Shown one piece after another: positions 1-5,490 of a stretch of DNA of 6,346 bases. Under the pieces are notes generated by a model. It had not been told where the DNA came from. It was given only the letters and a program-made list of their open reading frames with translations, and did not search any database. Source of the DNA: Methanoregula sp. (GTDB lineage: Archaea; Halobacteriota; Methanomicrobia; Methanomicrobiales; Methanospirillaceae). The stretch covers positions 1 to 6,346 of the forward strand of contig DUHF01000326.1 in NCBI GenBank assembly GCA_013331015.1. Direction: 5' to 3'. The translations under genes and the position numbers were made by a program. Positions within the stretch are counted from its first letter, which is position 1. The number at the start of each line of letters is the position of its first letter.

Positions 1-121
1 CCCGCGTATCCCGCCGCAGCCATGCATCAGCGCGGGCGTGTTCCAGAACAAGGAGCAGGTTTTTGAGCTGATCCGGGTCATGACGAATCGCAGGATCAAC
101 GGACGTGGTTTTTCCCGGCAT
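1..121 (-). CDS. Hypothetical protein, N-terminal fragment (runs off left edge)
   Basis: An open frame on the minus strand starts at the ATG at 121-119 and has no stop before the window ends, giving about 40 residues. The protein begins MPGKTTSVDPAIRHDPDQLK and continues into a leucine-rich amphipathic helix followed by a basic, Arg-rich stretch. I do not recognise the family. Support for a real gene is the GC-rich codon use similar to the neighbours, the lack of other in-frame starts just upstream, a weak purine-rich Shine-Dalgarno (AAGGGT, about 8 bases before the ATG), and a possible TATA box further upstream on the same strand. One plus-strand frame through 1-148 is also open, but it has no initiation context. 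It would be transcribed divergently from livK. Confidence is moderate that it is coding and low on any role. Confidence 0.5.
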   Translation of the reverse strand, partial: MPGKTTSVDPAIRHDPDQLKNLLLVLEHARADAWLRRDTR

Positions 122-185
122 ATAAGTTACCCTTCTTTTTCTCCTTAATGAACATTCGCCTGCTGAACCGCAACCCCTCCCGGGG

Positions 186-217
186 CACAGCTTTTTTTTG
201 GGGGATATATTGCTGTG
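186..217. repeat. Inverted repeat CACAGC-N20-GCTGTG around a TATA-like box
   Basis: The perfect 6-bp arms are at 186-191 and 212-217. The 20-base spacer contains a T8 run, a G6 run and TATATT. Since the spacer includes the TATA candidate of the leftward gene, the pair could be a regulator site. Six-bp arms at this distance can also arise by chance. Confidence 0.3.
204..211 (-). promoter_or_regulatory. Candidate TATA box for the left-edge gene
   Basis: On the minus strand the sequence reads AATATATC, about 83 bases upstream of the ATG at 121. That would give a leader of roughly 55-60 bases. It is a fair match to the archaeal TATA consensus, but no transcript data support it. Confidence 0.3.
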
Positions 218-271
218 ATTTTGGAACGGTCTGATAATTCCGGCATCCGCAAAGAAGGTCATCAGCACACC

Positions 272-310
272 TGCACCAGAGTTGCAGAACTGTCCGACAG
301 AGGTGGTGCA
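272..310. promoter_or_regulatory. Nested dyad upstream of livK promoter
   Basis: Perfect 7-bp outer arms TGCACCA (272-278) and TGGTGCA (304-310) enclose a second palindrome, CTGTC-C-GACAG (290-300). The element ends about 20 bases before the livK TATA box, where an archaeal activator or an upstream regulator could bind. The arms are seen directly; a regulatory role is inferred. Confidence 0.4.
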
Positions 311-330
311 TACTAGCGACGAATCGGTTT

Positions 331-339
331 TTTTATATT
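331..339 (+). promoter_or_regulatory. livK promoter: TATA box
   Basis: TTTTATATT contains TTTATATT, a 7-of-8 match to the archaeal TATA consensus TTTATATA. Transcription would begin near 358-362, leaving a leader of about 35 bases that contains both the 15-bp dyad and the Shine-Dalgarno. A weaker second candidate is GTATATTG (356-363). If that one is used, the dyad would lie just upstream of the start site, much as in the livG promoter. Confidence 0.55.
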
Positions 340-367
340 CCTTAACGACAGAAATGGTATATTGCCA

Positions 368-382
368 TGCTATAACATAGCA
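368..382. promoter_or_regulatory. Candidate operator, copy 1 (TGCTAT-AAC-ATAGCA)
   Basis: This is a perfect 6-bp inverted repeat with a 3-base centre. It sits between the livK TATA box and the Shine-Dalgarno, overlapping or just after the expected transcription start, a position that suits a repressor. The same TGCTA-N5-TAGCA core recurs upstream of livG at 5491-5505, which makes chance unlikely. The regulator is not in the window. Confidence 0.6.
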
Positions 383-394
383 AGGGGAGAGGAT

Positions 395-1723
395 ATGAGA
401 TACTCGGTTCTGTTCATCGTTATCGCACTCATTGCAGCAGCCTGTATTGCCGGATGCACGCAACAGCAGGCACAGCAGCAGTCGCAGGCAACCGGAGGGG
501 AGATCAAGATCGGCGTCATCGCTTCGCTGACCGGCCCGGCCAGCAATGTGGGAAAGAACATGTGGCAGTCAGCGCAGGTTGCTGGTGATGAGATTAATGC
601 ACAGGGAGGCGTCCAGCTGGGTGCTTCCGGAACCAAAGTCCCGGTCAGGCTCATTGTCGGGGATGACGAGTCCACCCAGCAGGGTGGCCAGAAAGCCGCA
701 ACCAAGCTGATTACCGATGACAAGGTGGACATCCTTGTCGGCGGGTACTCCAGTGCGGTCACCTCAGCCTACCAGCAGACCATTGCGGAATACAAGGTTC
801 CGTATATTGTGACCGGCGCATCAAGCCCGGTCATCACCCACCGCACAGACATCGACACCAGTTACGTCTTCCATCACTGCCCGACCACGGACAGTTATGG
901 AGAATATACCATAACCTTCATCGACCAGGTGGTCCGGCCTGCCGTCAACAAGAAACTCGGGGCATCCGATGACCGGCCGTTCCGCCTTGCCATTATCTAC
1001 CAGGACACAGCATACGGTAAGGGGGTCCAGACCGCAGTGCAGAACACGATCGCGAAGAACAACCTCAACATCGTTCTCGTATCCGAGCAGGGCTACCGGA
1101 TGGGCGAGAGCGATTTCAGGACACCGCTGACCGTCATAAAGGCCCAAAATCCTGATGCCGTGTACCTTGCTGCATTCCCAAACGAGGGGGCACCAATCAT
1201 CACGCAGGCACGCAGGGATATCGGGCTCGATACCATCTTTTTAAATGTCGAGAACAATGACAACGCCCAGTTCTACAAAGACCTCGGGCAGTACGGAGAG
1301 GGTGCGATCATCGAGAGCCGGTTCTCACCCTATACCGCACCTGAAGGAGAGCTGGCAACAGCCCAGGAAAATTTCAAGAACAGTTATTTCGCAAAATGGG
1401 GGATGTACCCTGACATGATGGGGGCCTCCACGTATGAGGGGATCTATATCGCAGCCGAAGCTATCGGGAAGGCCGGGACAACGGACAAAGCATCCGTCCG
1501 CCAGGCACTCGTTGACCTCAACATGCCCGAGGTTATCGAGGCCATGAAAGGCGGTAAGATCTCGTTTACCAAAGACTACCGGGAGTCTCAGTTCGATCTC
1601 TGGATGGAGCAGCTGGCCTACGACCAGAGTGCTGGCGAATGCCGGCCGCATATTGTCTGGCCTGACAACCTGAAAGTGACCGGATTTACCCTGCCATCGT
1701 GGTACAAGCCGGGCAGCGCGTAA
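395..1723 (+). CDS. livK: ABC transporter solute-binding lipoprotein, branched-chain amino acid (LivK) type
   Basis: This extracytoplasmic receptor of a HAAT-type importer captures ligand and presents it to LivH/LivM. I chose the ATG at 395 (442 residues) over an upstream in-frame TTG at 362, because it follows a GGGGAGAGG Shine-Dalgarno and directly opens a signal peptide. Residues 1-20 are hydrophobic and end in the lipobox IAGC, so Cys21 is probably the lipidated N-terminus. A Gln-rich tether (22-31) follows, then a type I periplasmic-binding-protein fold (Peripla_BP_6) from about residue 36 (IKIGVIASLTGPASNVG). GGYSSA (116-121), GASS (141-144), Tyr207 and Glu231/Glu238 fall where LivJ/LivK-type proteins bind the amino acid backbone. 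At about 420 mature residues it is longer than E. coli LivK. It has just two mature cysteines (162, 416). Ligand identity is uncertain: branched-chain amino acids are the default, but amides or other small molecules are possible. Confidence 0.9.
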   Translation: MRYSVLFIVIALIAAACIAGCTQQQAQQQSQATGGEIKIGVIASLTGPASNVGKNMWQSAQVAGDEINAQGGVQLGASGTKVPVRLIVGDDESTQQGGQKAATKLITDDKVDILVGGYSSAVTSAYQQTIAEYKVPYIVTGASSPVITHRTDIDTSYVFHHCPTTDSYGEYTITFIDQVVRPAVNKKLGASDDRPFRLAIIYQDTAYGKGVQTAVQNTIAKNNLNIVLVSEQGYRMGESDFRTPLTVIKAQNPDAVYLAAFPNEGAPIITQARRDIGLDTIFLNVENNDNAQFYKDLGQYGEGAIIESRFSPYTAPEGELATAQENFKNSYFAKWGMYPDMMGASTYEGIYIAAEAIGKAGTTDKASVRQALVDLNMPEVIEAMKGGKISFTKDYRESQFDLWMEQLAYDQSAGECRPHIVWPDNLKVTGFTLPSWYKPGSA

Positions 1724-1744
1724 AATCCAAATCCCATCACATCC

Positions 1745-1754
1745 TTTTAAAAAA
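1745..1754 (+). promoter_or_regulatory. TTTTAAAAAA in the livK-livH gap: possible internal promoter or processing site
   Basis: The 55-base gap between livK and livH contains TTTTAAAAAA, centred about 29 bases before the livH ATG. That is the spacing expected of a TATA box for a nearly leaderless transcript. livH has only a weak Shine-Dalgarno (around CCGGA), which fits. It could equally be a partial terminator that favours livK expression over the permeases. Confidence 0.3.
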
Positions 1755-1778
1755 GTACGATACGAGAGCCGGAATGCC

Positions 1779-2657
1779 ATGGTTGACATCGGGATCCTCT
1801 TGCAGATACTGTTCTGGGGCATCTATGCGGGGTGTATCTACATCCTTCTTGCCACGGGTCTCAACCTGATCTTCGGGGTCATGAAGATCGTCAACTTTGC
1901 CCATGGCGAGTTTTTGATGATCGGGGCCTACATCACGGCAACGATCTTCCTCATCTCGGGGATAAATCCCTATGTCATCATCCTCCTTGCCATGCTTGCG
2001 CTCATCGGCATTGGTGCGGTTGTCGAACGACTCTGTTTCCGTCCCATCCTCGGTTCCGGCAAACTCAACGAGATCTTCCTCTCAATCGAGCTCATCTATA
2101 TCTTCCAGAACGGAGCCGCGATGGTATGGGGCGACGAGTGGCAGAGCGTCAAGAGCCCCTACGAGGGGATCGCAGTCCCGTTTGGTTCGCTCAACCTGCC
2201 GCTTGACTACATCATCATCATGGTCGTGACAGCGGCAATCCTTGCAGCCCTGTTCATCTTCCTGCAGAAGACCCGGATCGGCCGCGAGATGCGGGCAACC
2301 AGCCAGAACCGGAAGGGTGCGATGCTTGTCGGCATCAATGTCGAAAGAATGGATGTCTTGAGTTTTGGAATCGGCTGTGCTCTTGCAGCAGCTGCCGGTA
2401 CGCTCTGGGTAGTCAGCGGGCAGGTCTTCAACCCGTACATGGGGTCGATTCCCGCCGTGAAGGCGTTTGCCATCATCATCCTTGGCGGGCTTGGCAGTAT
2501 CCCCGGTGCCATCATCGGTGGCCTGCTGTACGGCATCGCAGAGAACGCGGCAGCGTATTTCCTCGGGGGAGTCTGGAAAGATGCAATATCATTCATCATC
2601 TTAATTGTCGTCCTTGTCTTCCGACCCACGGGACTGTTCGGGGAATCCGGGGAGTAG
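1779..2657 (+). CDS. livH: Branched-chain amino acid ABC transporter permease LivH
   Basis: This is one of the two membrane subunits that form the import channel with LivM (BPD_transp_2 family). At 292 residues it has the usual LivH length. It is almost entirely hydrophobic, with about eight likely membrane helices. Family hallmarks are GLNLIFGVMKIVNFAHGEF (27-45), the cytoplasmic coupling loop RATSQNRKGAMLVGINVERM (172-191) that should dock on an ATPase subunit, the glycine-rich ILGGLGSIPGAIIGG helix (234-248), and the C-terminal FRPTGLFGE (281-289). The ATG at 1779 gives the expected short N-terminus before the first helix; the ATG at 1774 is out of frame. It lies 55 bases after livK, with livM starting 6 bases downstream. 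Nothing looks truncated. Confidence 0.93.
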   Translation: MVDIGILLQILFWGIYAGCIYILLATGLNLIFGVMKIVNFAHGEFLMIGAYITATIFLISGINPYVIILLAMLALIGIGAVVERLCFRPILGSGKLNEIFLSIELIYIFQNGAAMVWGDEWQSVKSPYEGIAVPFGSLNLPLDYIIIMVVTAAILAALFIFLQKTRIGREMRATSQNRKGAMLVGINVERMDVLSFGIGCALAAAAGTLWVVSGQVFNPYMGSIPAVKAFAIIILGGLGSIPGAIIGGLLYGIAENAAAYFLGGVWKDAISFIILIVVLVFRPTGLFGESGE

Positions 2658-2663
2658 TCATCC

Positions 2664-3650
2664 ATGATCATTACGCGCGACCAGGGGACAAAGGCCATCA
2701 CCATCCTTACCGTGGCAGTTGCGATCATCGCCCCGTTTTTATCTGACAACCTGTACCTCCTCAACCTCCTCTCACTCATGCTCATCTGCATCATCTTTGC
2801 TTCGGCATGGAACCTGCTCGCGTATTCCGGCCAGGGATCGCTCGGGCATGCCGCATTCTTCGGGATCGGGGCCTATGCCTCGACCCTGATTGCAACCGCG
2901 AGCGGGATCACCCCGTATTTTACGATATTTCTCGGTGCTGGGGTTGCTGCGTTCATCGGGATCCTCATCGGCCTGACCTGCGTCCGGCTGAAAGAGTGGT
3001 TCCTTGCCATGGTCACGTTCGGCTTTGCCATCATCGTCCAGACCCTGACGGTCAGCATCCTCGCACCCATGACCGGCGGCTGGGACGGCATATCATCCCC
3101 ACGGCTTTTAAGCCCTTCAATCCCCGGGTACCAGTTCATCGAATACTACTCGATCCTGCTCATAACGATAGCAACCATCATCGTGATCTGGTACATCATG
3201 CGGTCCCGCCTTGGACTGGCGTTCTCGGCAATCCGGGAGAACGAACTTGAAGCCCGTGCGTCCGGCATCGATCCGGTGCGGTACCGGCTGATTGCTTTTG
3301 GCTTAAGCGCCTATATTGCCGGTGTCGCCGGCGCGCTCCAGATCCACCATATCGGGTACATCACCCCCGAGATCTACAGTGTCGATCTCTCGTTCTGGCC
3401 GGTCACGTATGTTATCTTCGGCGGCCTTGGGACCCTTGCCGGCCCCATTGTCGGAACCATCGCTTTAACCATCATCTGGGATGGCTTAAAGATGGCCGGC
3501 ATCACCTTTGCCCGGTACGTTATTGTCGGGATACTCCTGATCCTTGTCATCATCTTCCTGCCAAAAGGACTCGTCAGCCTCCCGGATCGGCTGAAGGAAT
3601 GGTGGGAAAGACGCAACGATACGGCACCCCCAAAAACCGGCCGGAGATAA
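2664..3650 (+). CDS. livM: Branched-chain amino acid ABC transporter permease LivM
   Basis: This second channel subunit is 328 residues long, normal for LivM. The N-terminal region carries two hydrophobic helices. The LivM hallmark AYSGQGSLGHAAFFGIGAYA follows at 53-72, then TGGWDGI (137-143), the coupling loop AIRENELEARASGIDPVRYR (189-208), AFGLSAYIAGVAGAL (211-225) and FGGLGTLAGPIVG (252-264), ending in LPKGLVSLPDRLKEWWERR (299-317), a charged cytoplasmic tail. The ATG at 2664 is six bases after the livH stop. Its Shine-Dalgarno GGGGAG (2649-2654) lies inside the end of livH, so the two genes are probably translationally coupled. It is the last gene of this rightward operon: the ATPases that normally follow it are instead on the opposite strand. 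Confidence 0.93.
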   Translation: MIITRDQGTKAITILTVAVAIIAPFLSDNLYLLNLLSLMLICIIFASAWNLLAYSGQGSLGHAAFFGIGAYASTLIATASGITPYFTIFLGAGVAAFIGILIGLTCVRLKEWFLAMVTFGFAIIVQTLTVSILAPMTGGWDGISSPRLLSPSIPGYQFIEYYSILLITIATIIVIWYIMRSRLGLAFSAIRENELEARASGIDPVRYRLIAFGLSAYIAGVAGALQIHHIGYITPEIYSVDLSFWPVTYVIFGGLGTLAGPIVGTIALTIIWDGLKMAGITFARYVIVGILLILVIIFLPKGLVSLPDRLKEWWERRNDTAPPKTGRR

Positions 3651-3710
3651 CCGGCACGGACGGGGTTGTGTTCCTTCTTTCTCACCAGGAGAGATCATTT
3701 CATTTCTGTA

Positions 3711-3760
3711 TTAACGCACCGTGAGATTTGCCCCGTACCAGGTTAACGCCATCACGGTGA
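3711..3760. repeat. Imperfect direct repeat with embedded 8-bp inverted repeat
   Basis: TTAACGC occurs at 3711-3717 and 3743-3749, each followed closely by CACCGTGAGA (3717-3726) or CACGGTGAGA (from 3753). These 10-mers differ at one base, and that change turns the pair into perfect inverted arms CACCGTGA (3717-3724) and TCACGGTG (3752-3759) around a 27-base loop. It could be a regulator site, a hairpin in the livM 3' untranslated region, or a decayed duplication. Confidence 0.45.
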
Positions 3761-3828
3761 GAGGCAACGCATTACCTTATTTCTGATGGTAAAAATCCGA
3801 AAAAAACAGGGACAAATCGGCAATTAAG

Positions 3829-3866
3829 GTAGCCACAGGGCACCCTGTTGGGGCTGTGGCATCTAC
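3829..3866. other. Strong hairpin in the livM-livF convergent gap
   Basis: GCCACAG (3832-3838) pairs perfectly with CTGTGGC (3854-3860). The stem extends through GTA (3829-3831) and TAC (3864-3866) across a 3-base bulge, giving about 10 bp with a 15-base loop. An alternative dyad, CAGGG-CA-CCCTG (3836-3847), shares the CAG and excludes the first fold. No T-run follows immediately on the plus strand, so it is not a classic intrinsic terminator. It may protect 3' ends or belong to a small RNA. Confidence 0.4.
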
Positions 3867-3910
3867 TCGTTCGCGGGGATTTGGGTGCGGCAGTTATCAT
3901 CCCAAGACCA

Positions 3911-3960
3911 TTTTTTTTGAAAAGAAAGCAAATTTTTGAGGCATAAAACCGTGAATTTTT
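3911..3960 (+). terminator. Poly-T cluster, candidate terminator for the livKHM operon
   Basis: Three T-tracts on the plus strand (T8 at 3911-3918, T5 at 3933-3937, T5 at 3956-3960) are spaced about 22 bases apart. Archaeal RNA polymerase terminates at such U-rich stretches. They lie about 260 bases after the livM stop, so the mRNA would have a long 3' untranslated region containing the dyads above. Confidence 0.4.
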
Positions 3961-3983
3961 CTGGAGTACCTCATAGTCACCCC

Positions 3984-4017
3984 TGAAAAATCACCTTGAT
4001 TGAACAATCCCTTCAGG
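3984..4017 (-). terminator. Terminator of the livGF operon
   Basis: On the minus strand, just after livF, a GATTG-TT-CAATC dyad (4009-3998) is followed seven bases later by a T5 run (3990-3986). An outer 6-bp pair, CCTGAA/TTCAGG (4017-4012 with 3987-3982), encloses the unit. Position and composition fit an archaeal intrinsic terminator. A second in-frame TGA (4015-4013) follows the livF stop. Confidence 0.5.
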
Positions 4018-4018
4018 C

Positions 4019-4714
4019 TCAGAATCCGAGATACGCCTTCTGGATCTCCGGGTCATGCAGGAGTTCTTTGGCTTTTCCTTCCTTTACGATACGGCCGTTC
4101 TCAAGAACATAGCCACGGTGGCACATGGCAAGGGCGTGCCGGACATTCTGCTCTAACAGGAGGACGGTCATTCCCTCCCGGCCCAGTTGTTCCAGCGACC
4201 GGAAGACCTGGCCGACCAGCAGCGGGGAGAGTCCGGTGGATGGTTCATCAAGGATGAGGAGTTGGGGGTTGGACATCAGTGCCCGGCCAATGGCCAGCAT
4301 CTGCTGTTCGCCACCTGACAATGTCCCTGCCATCTGCTGCCCGCGTTCCTGCAGGATGGGGAAGAGACGGTAGATATGCTCAAGGTTCTTATCGGTTGCG
4401 GACGGGTCTGTGACTCCCGATAGAAGGTTCTCCACCACCGGCATCTTCGGGAAGATCTCCCGTTTCTCCGGCACAAGCGCAAGACCTTTCTGGAATAACC
4501 GGTAGGGGGGCATCCCAAGGATATCCTCACCGCAGAACGTTATCGTGCCCCGGGCATTCCGGTTGAGACCCACAAGCGTCTCGACCGTGGTAGTCTTGCC
4601 GGCTCCGTTGGGGCCAATCAGGGTCACGAGTTCCCCCTTGCCAACCGAAAAACTCAGGTCCCAGACAACCTGCAGGTTTGCATGAAAAACATCAAGGTGG
4701 GATACAGAAAGCAT
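4019..4714 (-). CDS. livF: Branched-chain amino acid ABC transporter ATP-binding protein LivF
   Basis: This ATPase subunit pairs with LivG under the LivH/LivM channel. At 231 residues it is full length for LivF. Walker A is GPNGAGKTT (34-42), the Q-loop region is LVPEKREIFPKMPVVENLL (80-98), which matches the LivF-typical VPE-R-IFP pattern, the signature is canonical LSGGEQQ (132-138), and Walker B is LLILDE (152-157) followed by PSTGLSP. The usual H-loop His is Gln189 (LLLEQN), as is common in LivF proteins. The ATG at 4714 has an AGGAG Shine-Dalgarno (4729-4725) with a 10-base spacer. It lies 23 bases downstream of livG, in one transcription unit, and ends in tandem in-frame TGA codons. It faces livM, opposite to the usual colinear arrangement. 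Confidence 0.94.
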   Translation of the reverse strand: MLSVSHLDVFHANLQVVWDLSFSVGKGELVTLIGPNGAGKTTTVETLVGLNRNARGTITFCGEDILGMPPYRLFQKGLALVPEKREIFPKMPVVENLLSGVTDPSATDKNLEHIYRLFPILQERGQQMAGTLSGGEQQMLAIGRALMSNPQLLILDEPSTGLSPLLVGQVFRSLEQLGREGMTVLLLEQNVRHALAMCHRGYVLENGRIVKEGKAKELLHDPEIQKAYLGF

Positions 4715-4728
4715 GGGATGACAACTCC

Positions 4729-4743
4729 TAAAAATTTTTAAAA
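4729..4743 (-). promoter_or_regulatory. TTTTAAAAATTTTTA at the livG-livF junction
   Basis: This element contains the perfect 12-bp palindrome TAAAAATTTTTA (4729-4740). It overlaps the livG stop codon and abuts the livF Shine-Dalgarno. On the minus strand, TTTTAAAAA lies 20 bases before the livF ATG, echoing the similar run 24 bases before livH. It could be an internal TATA box or a U-rich partial terminator. Confidence 0.3.
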
Positions 4744-5466
4744 CGCGTGCAGGTCCCCAAGATAGGTATCGATCACCCGCTGGTTGTTGATGACCGAGTG
4801 CGGATTCCCGTCAGCAATCTTCTCGCCATGATCCAGAACAACGATACGGTTCGAGACCCCCATGATGACACTCATCACATGCTCGATTATCAGGATCGAG
4901 ACTCCGCGGTCACGGATCTTTTTGATAAGCTCGACAGCCTCACGGCTCTCTTTGGGATTGAGCCCGGTCGTAAGCTCGTCGAGCAGGAGGAGTTTTGGCC
5001 GGGACGCCAGCGCCCGGGCAAGCTGGACGCGTTTGAGTTCCACGACATTGAGGTTCTTTATCTGGACCTCCCGTTTGTCCTCCGGTAAACCGACAAAATC
5101 AAGCACAGTGGCAGATTCAATCCGGGCCTGTGCCATGCCGGGGGCATGGTGGTTGCCAAACAGGGCGCCGATCATAACAGATTCCATGGCAGAAAGGCCA
5201 GGGAATGATTCGGCGATCTGGAATGTCTTGGCAATCCCTTTCCGGCAGATCCGGTTTGCCGGAAGACCGGTGATGTCATCGCCGCAGAACAGGATCCGGC
5301 CGGAAGAAGGTCCGCTGATACCGGAGATCATGTTGAGGAGCGTGGTCTTTCCGGCCCCGTTTGGACCAACAAGCCCGACAATCTCATTCTCTCCAAGCGA
5401 GAGGTTGACCTCGTTGACCGCCCTCAGTCCGCCAATCTGTTTACTTACAGCCAAAACATCCAGCAT
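4738..5466 (-). CDS. livG: Branched-chain amino acid ABC transporter ATP-binding protein LivG
   Basis: This ATPase subunit couples ATP hydrolysis to import with LivF. It has 242 residues, close to the usual LivG length. Walker A is GPNGAGKTT (34-42), the Q-loop is TFQIAESFPGLSAMESVMIG (82-101), typical of LivG, Walker B is LLLLDE (159-164) with TTGLNP after it, and the H-loop is His196 (IIEHVM). The ABC signature is unusual: where LSGGQ or LAYGQ is expected, it reads LNVVE (139-143) followed by LKRVQLARALA, so the key glycine is missing. The rest of the helix is intact, and I believe a subset of LivG-like proteins carry similar variants. The C-terminal YLGD is family-like. It is the first gene of the leftward operon, with the ATG at 5466, a weak GTGGTG Shine-Dalgarno, and its own promoter and dyad upstream. 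Confidence 0.93.
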   Translation of the reverse strand: MLDVLAVSKQIGGLRAVNEVNLSLGENEIVGLVGPNGAGKTTLLNMISGISGPSSGRILFCGDDITGLPANRICRKGIAKTFQIAESFPGLSAMESVMIGALFGNHHAPGMAQARIESATVLDFVGLPEDKREVQIKNLNVVELKRVQLARALASRPKLLLLDELTTGLNPKESREAVELIKKIRDRGVSILIIEHVMSVIMGVSNRIVVLDHGEKIADGNPHSVINNQRVIDTYLGDLHAF

Positions 5467-5490
5467 CGGGACACCACGGTACGGTAGTCG

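Larger units (their letters stand above)
122..394. other. Divergent intergenic region between left-edge gene and livK
   Basis: No convincing gene lies here. The region holds two divergent promoter candidates and several dyads (annotated separately), plus a T8 run at 192-199 and a small CCCC-TCCC-GGGG hairpin just before it. A 71-codon minus-strand frame spans much of it (311-96), but its composition is not protein-like and it overlaps the more plausible gene at 121-1. Confidence 0.6.
3651..4018. other. Convergent intergenic region between livM and livF
   Basis: This 368-base stretch without a convincing open frame separates two operons that read toward each other. It holds an imperfect direct repeat with an 8-bp inverted repeat (3711-3760), a small TTACC/GGTAA dyad (3772-3792), a strong hairpin (3829-3866), A-tracts at 3791-3795 and 3800-3806, a cluster of three T-tracts (3911-3960) and a livF-side terminator (3984-4017). 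It is more structured than termination alone requires, so a small RNA or remnants of a rearrangement joint are possible. Confidence 0.6.

Noticed and set aside
96..311. 71-codon minus-strand open frame upstream of livK
   Set aside because: Its composition is Cys/Arg-rich and unlike the neighbours, it overlaps the better-supported frame at 121-1, and it covers promoter-like and palindromic sequence.
362..394. TTG at 362 as the livK start
   Set aside because: It would add 11 residues before the signal peptide and place the operator dyad inside the coding region; the ATG at 395 has a Shine-Dalgarno and opens a clean lipoprotein signal.
370..762. Long antisense frames opposite livK, livH and livM (for example 762-370, 1822-1325, 2794-2207)
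   Set aside because: They are shadow frames of strongly supported genes. Their sequences are Arg/Pro/Met-rich, with no domain or start signal.
3158..3175. TGCT...AGCA near-match to the operator inside livM
   Set aside because: The spacing is 17 instead of 15 bases, the fifth arm base does not match, and it lies within conserved coding sequence.
3651..4018. Mobile element or CRISPR remnant in the convergent gap
   Set aside because: There is no transposase fragment, no terminal inverted repeats with target duplication, and no regularly spaced repeats; only one imperfect repeat pair is present.
4000..4257. Plus-strand frames opposite livF and livG (4000-4257, 4125-4373, 4747-5088, 4862-5503)
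   Set aside because: They mirror the ATPase genes, have no family features, and have low-complexity Ser/Arg-rich translations.
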